Of a stretch of 9,180 bases of DNA, positions 1 to 6,123 are shown one piece after another. A program made the translations under genes and the position numbers. The stretch spans positions 1 to 9,180 of the forward strand of contig CAYUAE010000081.1 in the NCBI GenBank assembly GCA_964442675.1. The letters run 5' to 3'. The DNA is from Methylomarinum sp964442675 (lineage in GTDB: Bacteria > Pseudomonadota > Gammaproteobacteria > Methylococcales > Methylomonadaceae). The stretch's first letter is position 1. Each line of letters begins with the position of its first letter. Under the pieces are notes generated by a model. The model did no database searches. It was not told the DNA's origin and saw only the letters and a program-made list of their open reading frames with translations.

Positions 1-2144
1 AAAGAATGCTTATCAATGCCACGCAACCGGAAGAGTTGCGTGTTGCTTTGGTAGATGGTCAAAAACTATATGATTTTGACATTGAAGTACCCTCTAAAGA
101 ACAAAAAAAATCAAATGTTTACAAAGGCATCATTACTCGGGTAGAGCCCAGCCTTGAAGCTGCATTTGTCAATTACGGCGCTGAAAAGCACGGTTTTCTG
201 CCTTTTAAGGAAATTTCACCACAATATAACGAAGAAAACGGCGACAAATCAGATCAAAAGAAACCCATCCAGGAAGGTCAGGAAGTTATTGTTCAGGTTG
301 AAAAAGAGGAGCGCGGAAATAAAGGCGCTGCGTTAACCACCTATATCAGCCTGGCCGGTACTTATCTGGTTTTAATGCCTAACAATCCTAAGGCCGGTGG
401 AATTTCCAGACGCATCGAGGGCGATATTCGCTCGGAACTCAAAGCCACACTGGCCACCTTGAGTGTGCCTGAAACGATGGGCCTGATTGTCCGTACGGCA
501 GGTTGCGGAAAAAGTGCCGAGGAATTACAGTGGGATCTTGATTATTTGCTGCAGCTTTGGGATGCGATCGATCGCTCCAGCAGTGAAAAAACCGCACCTT
601 TCCTTATTTTTCAGGAAAGCAATGTGATTATTCGCGCATTGCGTGATCATTTACGCGGCGAAATCGATGAAATCCTGATCGATAGTCCAGAAGCCTTTGA
701 TTTGGTGCAAAAATTCTTGCAACAAGTGATGCCGCACTATCTGAATAAAGCCAAGCTTTATCAGGACAAAGTCCCGCTCTTCAGTCGCTATCAGATCGAA
801 AGCCAAATCGAAATGGCTTACAATCGCGAAGTTTCTTTGCCTTCCGGCGGCTCTATCGTGATCGATCATACCGAGGCATTGACCTCAATCGATATCAACT
901 CTGCCCGCTCGACCAAAGGCACAGATATCGAGGATACTGCATTACATACCAATCTCGAGGCGGCCGATGAAATCGCCAGACAACTGCGATTGCGGGATTT
1001 AGGCGGCCTGTTTGTCATCGATTTTATCGATATGATGGCCAATAAAAACCAGCGCGCCGTTGAAAACAGACTGAAAGAAGCACTCAAAATCGACCGCGCC
1101 CGTATCCAGACCGGACGTATCTCACGCTTTGGCTTACTGGAAATGTCCAGACAGCGTATTCGCCCATCCTTAGGTGACTCGACACAGCTGACGTGCCCGC
1201 GTTGTAAAGGACAAGGCTCAATCCGTAACGTGGAGTCGGTCACTTTGGCCGTTCTGCGTATCATCGAAGAAGAAGCGATGAAAAAAGGCACAGAAAAAGT
1301 CATTGCTCACCTGCCTATCGATTGCGCGACATTTTTGTTGAATGAAAAACGCACGATGCTACAGGAGATTGAAACACGACTGAATGTTTCTATTGTCATT
1401 CTGCCCAGCAAACACCTTGATACCCCGGCATACGATATCGAGCGGATTAAAGCCGTTGAAGGAGAAGACGAGAAAGCCAGTCACGAGCAGATCAAAGAAG
1501 AAGAAATCAGCGCACCTGAATTTGCCAAACAAACCCGGGCTAAATTTGAACAACCGGCAATCAAGGAATTTTTACCCGACTCCCCTGCCCCTGTACAGAA
1601 CAAAAAAACGTCAGCCAGCCTGATTCAACGTTTCTGGCAAAAGCTGGTTGGCACCGATAGCGCAAGCGTGAGTACAGAAGAACCTAAGGCGGCTAAAAGA
1701 GCACAGCCACCTCAACGTAACAGAAAAAACACGCAAAACAAACCCGCCCAACCCAGACGCAATAAACGTCCGGCAAAAAAGCCTATCGAAAAACCAGTCG
1801 AAGCGACAGACAATCAAGAACAGAACCTTCCGAATGAGGAGACGGCCAAATCGGGTACGAGCGCTCAGCGAAAACCCAGAGGCCGGCGCAGTCCTAATCG
1901 CAGACGAAGAAACCCGTCGCATCATCAAACAGAGAATGGTAGCAATGAAAACAAGGCTACGCTTTCAGCCGCCGACCATAATACTGAAAAAACGAGTCAG
2001 AATAATAACTATGCCAATCAGTTTTCAGAGCGTAAGGAAATGGCCGCCAAAGAAAATAAAGCTTTAGTCGCCATTGAACCTGAAAATACGCAGGAATCAC
2101 AGGCAGAACAGATAACGACAGCGGTCGATAAAAAGCCTGATTAA
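1..2144 (+). CDS. rne: Ribonuclease E (5' end just outside the window)
   Basis: Endoribonuclease of mRNA decay and of rRNA/tRNA processing, acting at the inner membrane. Numbering is from the ATG at position 6. An S1 RNA-binding domain (about 35-115) is followed by the RNase H-like and 5'-sensor regions and the DNase I-like catalytic core. The catalytic aspartates are D296 (in TSIDINSAR) and D339 (in LFVIDFID). The Zn-link is C397-P-R-C400. Their spacings of 43 and 58 residues equal those of E. coli D303, D346 and C404. The first in-frame ATG is probably not the start: the family begins MKRMLINATQ, and the bases before ATG read (A)AA AGA, i.e. Lys-Arg, so the true ATG lies a few bases outside the window. 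The C-terminal half is short (about 712 residues against 1061 in E. coli). It keeps an amphipathic helix at about 537-549 (SLIQRFWQKLVG), like the membrane-targeting segment, and Arg/Lys-rich RNA-binding stretches at about 561-593 and 621-636. No PNPase or enolase site is recognisable. Identification is very secure. Confidence 0.97.
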   Translation, partial: RMLINATQPEELRVALVDGQKLYDFDIEVPSKEQKKSNVYKGIITRVEPSLEAAFVNYGAEKHGFLPFKEISPQYNEENGDKSDQKKPIQEGQEVIVQVEKEERGNKGAALTTYISLAGTYLVLMPNNPKAGGISRRIEGDIRSELKATLATLSVPETMGLIVRTAGCGKSAEELQWDLDYLLQLWDAIDRSSSEKTAPFLIFQESNVIIRALRDHLRGEIDEILIDSPEAFDLVQKFLQQVMPHYLNKAKLYQDKVPLFSRYQIESQIEMAYNREVSLPSGGSIVIDHTEALTSIDINSARSTKGTDIEDTALHTNLEAADEIARQLRLRDLGGLFVIDFIDMMANKNQRAVENRLKEALKIDRARIQTGRISRFGLLEMSRQRIRPSLGDSTQLTCPRCKGQGSIRNVESVTLAVLRIIEEEAMKKGTEKVIAHLPIDCATFLLNEKRTMLQEIETRLNVSIVILPSKHLDTPAYDIERIKAVEGEDEKASHEQIKEEEISAPEFAKQTRAKFEQPAIKEFLPDSPAPVQNKKTSASLIQRFWQKLVGTDSASVSTEEPKAAKRAQPPQRNRKNTQNKPAQPRRNKRPAKKPIEKPVEATDNQEQNLPNEETAKSGTSAQRKPRGRRSPNRRRRNPSHHQTENGSNENKATLSAADHNTEKTSQNNNYANQFSERKEMAAKENKALVAIEPENTQESQAEQITTAVDKKPD

Positions 2145-2149
2145 AACAC

Positions 2150-2187
2150 AAGTGCGTATTGCTCACTTGTGTGAGTAATACGCACTT
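2150..2187 (+). other. Strong hairpin in the rne 3' untranslated region
   Basis: Seventeen paired positions (2150-2166 with 2171-2187) close on a 4-nt TTGT loop. All pairs are Watson-Crick except one G-U (2161/2176) in the plus-strand RNA; in the minus-strand RNA that position is a C/A mismatch, so the structure favours rne transcripts. It begins 5 nt after the rne stop codon and has no T-tract after it, so it is not itself an intrinsic terminator. It may protect or mark the 3' end. A competing 9-bp stem (2146-2154 with 2164-2172) shares bases with it. Confidence 0.7.
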
Positions 2188-2200
2188 CCCTCTTCCTGAA

Positions 2201-2236
2201 AAATAAAAAAAGGGCGTTTAAGCCCTTTTTTTATTT
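2201..2236. terminator. Bidirectional intrinsic terminator between rne and fabB
   Basis: A perfect 15-bp inverted repeat (2201-2215 with 2222-2236) has a 6-nt loop GTTTAA. GGGC pairs with GCCC at the top of the stem, flanked by an A7 tract before and a T7 tract after. On either strand it reads as a short GC stem followed by a U-run, so it can stop both rne transcription from the left and fabB transcription from the right. Its position between two converging genes fits exactly. Confidence 0.92.
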
Positions 2237-2321
2237 GTATATGCTTGTCATTACAAGATGGCTGTCGGCGACGATTTATAGTCAACTACAGTCGTGATTG
2301 AGTATTGTGTGCCGTTTATTC

Positions 2322-3542
2322 TTAGCCGTTATAGCGCTGAAAAATCAGCGTTGCATTGGTGCCACCAAAGCCAAAACTGTTCGACATGATCGTATTCAAT
2401 ACGACATTATCCTGCCGCTCCGTTACGATAGGAATCCCCTCAGCATTTGGATCAAGCGTGGTAATATTGGCTGAAGCACTCAAAAAGCCTTCTTCCATCA
2501 TTAACAAGGAATAAATTGATTCATTGACACCCGCAGCGCCCAATGCATGACCTGTCAGTGATTTTGTCGAGCTCACGGGGGGCACATTGCCTTCGCCAAA
2601 GACCTGTTTTAAGGCCTCAAGTTCTTTCATATCGCCTACGGGTGTGCTGGTGCCGTGTGCATTGATGTAATCGATGGGAGCATCGACGGTAGCCATGGCC
2701 TGCTGCATACAACGAACCGCACCTTCACCCGATGGCTGCACCATGTCATAGCCATCGGAAGTGGCACCATAGCCGACTAATTCGGCATAGATTTTCGCAC
2801 CGCGCGCCTTGGCGTGTTCCAGCTCTTCAATAACCAGGACACCCCCGCCACCGGAAATGACAAAACCATCGCGGGATTCATCATACGGCCGCGATGCGGT
2901 TTCAGGTGTATCATTATATTTTGATGATAAGGCGCCCATGGCATCAAACAGTACGGACATGGTCCAATGCACTTCTTCACCGCCACCGGCAAAAACCAAA
3001 TCCTGTTTGCCGAGCTGAATCAATTCCATCGCATGGCCAATGCAATGCGCACTGGTCGCACACGCCGAACTGATCGTGTAATTAACACCTTTTATTTTGA
3101 AGGGCGTTGCCAAACACGCTGTGTTTGTACTGGACATGGTTCTTGGCACCATATAGGGCCCCACCCGCTTGACACCTTTCGCGCGTAATATATCAGCCGC
3201 CTCAACCAGATTCGAGGTTGAGGGGCCGCCCGAGCCCATGACTAAACCGGTTCTGACATTGGAAATGTCTTTTTCATCAAGCCCTGCATCCTCAATCGCT
3301 TGTTGCATGGCAACATAGTTGAATGCGGCGCCATCACCCATAAAGCGTTTAACCTTGCGATCGATCAAGGCATCAAGATCAATATCAATCGCGCCACGTA
3401 CCTGACTTCTGAACCCCAACTCCTTGTAATCTTCGGCAAAACTGATGCCCGAGCGTCCATTTTTCAATGAATCGACTACTTCATCGCGATTATTACCAAT
3501 GCTGGAGACAATACCCAAACCCGTTACGACAATTCTTTTCAT
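2322..3542 (-). CDS. fabB: 3-oxoacyl-[acyl carrier protein] synthase I
   Basis: KAS I condensing enzyme of cytosolic type II fatty acid synthesis. It elongates acyl-ACP with malonyl-ACP and in particular extends the cis-3-decenoyl-ACP produced by FabA, which commits carbon to unsaturated fatty acids. The 406-residue length equals that of E. coli FabB. The thiolase-fold Cys-His-His triad is visible: C161 in ISSACATSAHC, H296 in INAHGTSTPVGD and H332 in TKSLTGHALGAAG, with the conserved K327. The Gly-rich NSFGFGGTNATL end is at 388-399. FabB rather than FabF is supported by the start MKRIVVTGLGIVSSIG, by SSACATSAHCIG around the nucleophile and by adjacency to fabA. It starts 11 nt after the fabA stop with its own AAGG Shine-Dalgarno, so the two form an operon. 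The downstream gap ends at the bidirectional terminator. All key residues are present. Confidence 0.97.
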   Translation of the reverse strand: MKRIVVTGLGIVSSIGNNRDEVVDSLKNGRSGISFAEDYKELGFRSQVRGAIDIDLDALIDRKVKRFMGDGAAFNYVAMQQAIEDAGLDEKDISNVRTGLVMGSGGPSTSNLVEAADILRAKGVKRVGPYMVPRTMSSTNTACLATPFKIKGVNYTISSACATSAHCIGHAMELIQLGKQDLVFAGGGEEVHWTMSVLFDAMGALSSKYNDTPETASRPYDESRDGFVISGGGGVLVIEELEHAKARGAKIYAELVGYGATSDGYDMVQPSGEGAVRCMQQAMATVDAPIDYINAHGTSTPVGDMKELEALKQVFGEGNVPPVSSTKSLTGHALGAAGVNESIYSLLMMEEGFLSASANITTLDPNAEGIPIVTERQDNVVLNTIMSNSFGFGGTNATLIFQRYNG

Positions 3543-3549
3543 AAGGAAA

Positions 3550-3555
3550 CCTTTT
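3550..3555 (-). promoter_or_regulatory. Shine-Dalgarno site of fabB, overlapping the fabA stop codon
   Basis: Read on the minus strand, AAAAGG begins within the fabA TAA and ends 7 nt before the fabB ATG. It supports the chosen fabB start and suggests translational coupling of fabA and fabB. Among the minus-strand genes only fabB and, more weakly, nadA have a recognisable site. Confidence 0.65.
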
Positions 3556-4069
3556 AGAAATCCTGTGTTGATGTAAACAGCCCTACGCGCAAGTCTTTAG
3601 CTTCATAGATTGTTTTACCATCGACATCCATGGTGGCATCACCAATTCCCATCACTAATTTGCGTAAGATAACGCGCTTTAGATCAATATGATACGTTAC
3701 TTTTTTAGCGGTTGGCAAAACCTGCCCGAAGAACTTGACTTCACCACAGCCCAATGCCCGGCCTTTACCCGGTCCACCCGACCAGCAAAGATAAAAACCA
3801 ATCAATTGCCACATAGCATCCAGGCCAAGGCAGCCTGGCATAACGGGGTCACCTTTAAAATGGCAATCAAAAAACCAAAGATCAGGATGAATATCTAATT
3901 CGGCAATAATTTCACCTTTGCCATATTTACCACCTTCATCTGAAATATGCGTAATACGATCCATCATCAGCATATTGGGAAGGGGTAATTGCGCATTTTC
4001 TGGCCCGTATAACTCCCCACGGCCCGATTTTAAGAGTTCTTCGCGCGTAAAACTGTGCTGTTTCTCCAT
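3554..4069 (-). CDS. fabA: 3-hydroxydecanoyl-ACP dehydratase/isomerase
   Basis: Cytosolic bifunctional enzyme. It dehydrates 3-hydroxydecanoyl-ACP to trans-2-decenoyl-ACP and isomerises this to cis-3-decenoyl-ACP, the branch point of anaerobic unsaturated fatty acid synthesis. The 171-residue single hot-dog domain matches E. coli FabA (172). The catalytic pair is H70 (in FFDCHFKGDPVMPGC) and D84 (in LGLDAMWQL). The conserved LPNMLMMDRI, KGRALGCGEVKFFGQVLP and DLRVGLF blocks are all present. The isomerase-competent FabA family, not FabZ, is shown by the MPGCLGLDAMWQ segment and by fabB 11 nt downstream. An in-frame TAG lies three codons before the ATG, so 4069 is the earliest possible start, and the N-terminus MEKQHSFTREELLKSGRGEL aligns with the family. 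No good Shine-Dalgarno precedes it. A candidate extended -10 promoter lies just upstream. Confidence 0.97.
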   Translation of the reverse strand: MEKQHSFTREELLKSGRGELYGPENAQLPLPNMLMMDRITHISDEGGKYGKGEIIAELDIHPDLWFFDCHFKGDPVMPGCLGLDAMWQLIGFYLCWSGGPGKGRALGCGEVKFFGQVLPTAKKVTYHIDLKRVILRKLVMGIGDATMDVDGKTIYEAKDLRVGLFTSTQDF

Positions 4070-4089
4070 TGAGTACTAACCCGAGTAAT

Positions 4090-4098
4090 GTTATATCA
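4090..4098 (-). promoter_or_regulatory. Candidate extended -10 promoter for fabAB
   Basis: On the minus strand TGATATAAC (TG-n-TATAAC, 5 of 6 to the -10 consensus) lies 20 nt before the fabA start. No good -35 is found at 16-18 nt. If it is used, transcription would begin near 4083 and leave a leader of about 14 nt without a Shine-Dalgarno. A 5-bp inverted repeat (ATATC/GATAT, 4093-4097 with 4103-4107) overlaps it and could be a regulator site. I see no classical FadR or FabR consensus. Confidence 0.4.
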
Positions 4099-4142
4099 AC
4101 TCGATATTATCGCCCAGATAGCTAAAAAAATCAGCTCAAATT

Positions 4143-6053
4143 TTATCTTGGCAGAACATCCTTAATAAAGTCCTTTATTTTCAGAACATTGCGTTTCATT
4201 CGTTGTTGATAGATTAGCGCATAGGTTAAAACAGCCCCCACATATGCGCGCGTCTCTTTGAATGGAATGGTTTCAATCCAGATATCAGCCGACATCGGTA
4301 TTTTGGGCAACCACTTAATCACCCGGTGTGGACCGGCATTGTATGCAGCGGCGGCCAAGGCATAATGGCCGTTGAACTGATCCAGTAATTGTTTGTAGTA
4401 ATAGGCGCCAAATTTCACATTGACAGCGGGATCATACAGAACCTTTTCGGAGCGCCATTTTTCCTTTAACTGCCGGGCAATCTGACGACCGGTTTTGGGC
4501 ATGATCTGCATCAATCCCCTGGCACCCACCGGTGATCGTGCCATTTCATCAAAGGCGCTTTCCCGCCGAATCAGACCCAATACAATCGCCGGATCCAGAC
4601 TGTTTTGGCGAGCATTTTTCTGAATATGGTCAAAAAATTTGATCGGAAAACGTAAACCAACATCGTCCCAGTATTTCGCCCGGGCAATAGTAAAAATCGC
4701 GACCTGATTCCAACCCCATTGTTCAGCCAGTTTTGCGGCAACCATAATGTCTTTCTTGTTTAAGCGGCGAACTTCATACCACCATTGTCGTTTCGCTTCC
4801 AGCGGGCGATCGAGTGCAATCAACTCTTCGATCAGTTGAAATTCAGGGCGACTTTTAAGCGCACTTATGTCACTTTCAGGTATCAGCAAAGGCTTATTTC
4901 CGATATTAATGTCTTTTTTGAGGTGGTTTGCCGCCAAAAACCCATAAAAACTACGATCTTCAGCCAAATCCTGGTAGAGCTTCCGCGCCTCTTGCCGTTT
5001 ACCTTTTTGCTCCAGTACCCGCGCCTGCCAATAGCGCCAATTAACCTTTTGTTTTTCTTTTTCGCTTAAATAAGACAACGCCTGGTCAACACGAGCCCAG
5101 TTCATTTCTCTAAGCGCTATTCGAATCAGCCATTCTTTAACCTTTAAATCTTTATGTTTTAATTCGATCAATTTTTGCCAGGCATCGTCTTCGCCACGAA
5201 AAGCCAGCCCTAAAGCCAGACGCCGCTCGATCTGATGTTGACGGGATACAGGAATCACATACTGCGCTTTTTGGCGAAACCAGATATCGGCTGCTTTTCT
5301 GGAATTCCCGCGTGCAATACGATCGATTGCATGGGCAAATATCAATCCGGCTTGCTTGTACCCTTTATGCCAGTTTTTTGTCTTGAGAATCTTTTCAGGT
5401 TGTCTATGTACCGTCAGCCATAATGCGGCAACACGCGCATCTTCTTTATTCATCAAGCGGCGAACATATCTTGCCAGGCCTGGCTTATTGTTTTTCAAGG
5501 CCGCCTGAAAACGTTGCCACAACATCTCCCGGGTAAAATATTTAGAGGCTTGTAGCTGTTTAAATAATGGGTTACATAGTGCCGGCTGTGATTTTCCAAC
5601 GACCCAAAGCTTGCGCGCGGCCGTGAGTGCCATTTTTTTAAAGCCTTGTTGGTATTTGGCCCAATAGTAAGCACATTGCAGATCGGCACGGCTACTATTC
5701 CGGTAGTGCTTGATCAATTGTTCCCAGTCTTTTTGCTTAACCAGGTTTTTAAGCCATTGAGCTTTTAACAAAACGGCATAACGCGATGTCGGGAAGTCAA
5801 GCAAGAATTGTTGAATGGCTTTATTCTGATCAGGATGACGCGTTAGCCATTGGTATTGTAAATACGGGGATAAGGGGTAGGTTTTCAGAGCTTCCAGCGA
5901 CTTTTGATACGTCCTCGTATCGTTTTTCTTTACAGCTTGCTCAGCTTTAAGAAACAACTGGCGCTGCTGTTGCAGTGAGGGCGATGTGGCAGCTTCTGCG
6001 AAGCTGAGACTAAAGAGTAGAACTAAAAAAAGACAAAAGAATACACGAGACAT
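4143..6053 (-). CDS. slt: Soluble lytic murein transglycosylase (Slt70 type)
   Basis: Periplasmic exo-lytic transglycosylase that cleaves the MurNAc-GlcNAc bond and releases 1,6-anhydromuropeptides during wall turnover. It has 636 residues, against about 645 for E. coli Slt70. A Sec signal peptide covers about 1-21, with hydrophobic core FFCLFLVLLFSLSF and probable cleavage after A-E-A; C7 is inside the core and is not a lipobox. Residues about 25-470 form the helical-repeat U and L superhelix, rich in W, Q, K and A. The C-terminal GEWL-like catalytic domain (about 478-600) carries catalytic E498 in LIRRESAFD, then SPVGARGLMQIMP (507-519) and AAAAYNAGPHRV (567-578). The start is fixed: an in-frame TAA lies just four codons upstream with no other start codon between. 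The ATG has no Shine-Dalgarno and sits in an inverted repeat (6052-6088). A local promoter is predicted between nadA and slt. No clear terminator separates it from fabA. Confidence 0.96.
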   Translation of the reverse strand: MSRVFFCLFLVLLFSLSFAEAATSPSLQQQRQLFLKAEQAVKKNDTRTYQKSLEALKTYPLSPYLQYQWLTRHPDQNKAIQQFLLDFPTSRYAVLLKAQWLKNLVKQKDWEQLIKHYRNSSRADLQCAYYWAKYQQGFKKMALTAARKLWVVGKSQPALCNPLFKQLQASKYFTREMLWQRFQAALKNNKPGLARYVRRLMNKEDARVAALWLTVHRQPEKILKTKNWHKGYKQAGLIFAHAIDRIARGNSRKAADIWFRQKAQYVIPVSRQHQIERRLALGLAFRGEDDAWQKLIELKHKDLKVKEWLIRIALREMNWARVDQALSYLSEKEKQKVNWRYWQARVLEQKGKRQEARKLYQDLAEDRSFYGFLAANHLKKDINIGNKPLLIPESDISALKSRPEFQLIEELIALDRPLEAKRQWWYEVRRLNKKDIMVAAKLAEQWGWNQVAIFTIARAKYWDDVGLRFPIKFFDHIQKNARQNSLDPAIVLGLIRRESAFDEMARSPVGARGLMQIMPKTGRQIARQLKEKWRSEKVLYDPAVNVKFGAYYYKQLLDQFNGHYALAAAAYNAGPHRVIKWLPKIPMSADIWIETIPFKETRAYVGAVLTYALIYQQRMKRNVLKIKDFIKDVLPR

Positions 6054-6072
6054 AGTTGAGGCTGTTTACCAT
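6010..6072 (-). other. Possible 20-codon upstream ORF overlapping the slt start
   Basis: An ATG 19 nt before the slt ATG opens a +1-shifted frame of 20 codons (beginning MVNSLNYVSC) ending at a TAG inside the slt signal-peptide region. On read-through RNA it has a GAGG 6 nt upstream, better than anything before slt itself. On RNA from the predicted slt promoter its AUG would be within about 4-5 nt of the 5' end. It may only divert ribosomes from slt, or be chance. I do not claim a functional peptide. Confidence 0.25.
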
Positions 6073-6088
6073 TTTCAGCCTCAACTAT
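6052..6088. repeat. 13-bp perfect inverted repeat over the slt promoter and start codon
   Basis: Arms 6052-6064 (ATAGTTGAGGCTG) and 6076-6088 (CAGCCTCAACTAT) are perfect reverse complements around an 11-nt loop. One arm contains most of the predicted slt -10 box and the other contains the first two bases of the slt start codon (6053-6051). No T-tract follows directly on either strand, so it is not a standard terminator. It could be a start-codon-sequestering hairpin in read-through mRNA, or a dimeric repressor operator. Confidence 0.85.
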
Positions 6089-6113
6089 AGCAAACTCCAG
6101 ATGTTTATGTGAA
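6084..6113 (-). promoter_or_regulatory. Predicted sigma70 promoter of slt
   Basis: On the minus strand the -35 TTCACA (6108-6113, 5 of 6) and -10 TATAGT (6084-6089, 5 of 6) are 18 nt apart, with a TG extension one base before the -10. It lies wholly in the 70-bp nadA-slt gap. The expected start of transcription is near 6075-6078, giving a leader of about 22-25 nt to the slt ATG. A small hairpin (ATGTG/CACAT, 6107-6120) overlaps the -35. Confidence 0.6.
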
Positions 6114-6123
6114 AACACATGCA

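Noticed and set aside
564..575. 12-bp palindrome GCGATCGATCGC in rne.
   Set aside because: It encodes Ala-Ile-Asp-Arg in a conserved reading frame and has no partner site nearby; best explained by codon choice.
866..1303. 145-codon open frame antisense to rne.
   Set aside because: Low-complexity Arg/Ser-rich translation, no start signal, opposite a strongly conserved gene; an antisense shadow.
567..1322. Eight ATCGAT hexamers within about 750 bp of rne, far above random expectation.
   Set aside because: Nearly all encode Ile-Asp dipeptides that RNase E conserves (EIDE, ILID, IVID, SIDI, VIDFID, PID); the cluster follows from protein sequence and codon use.
4118..4142. T7 run after slt on the minus strand as a possible slt terminator.
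   Set aside because: Only AGCT/AGCT or A-T-only pairing is available around it, with no GC stem before the T-run; read-through into fabA is more likely.
4785..5069. 94-codon open frame antisense to slt.
   Set aside because: Composition mirrors the Lys/Gln-rich slt codons; no supporting signal.
6107..6120. Small hairpin ATGTG-4 nt-CACAT after nadA as a terminator.
   Set aside because: Only 5 bp, AT-rich and without a T-tract; it overlaps the predicted slt -35, which explains part of the symmetry.
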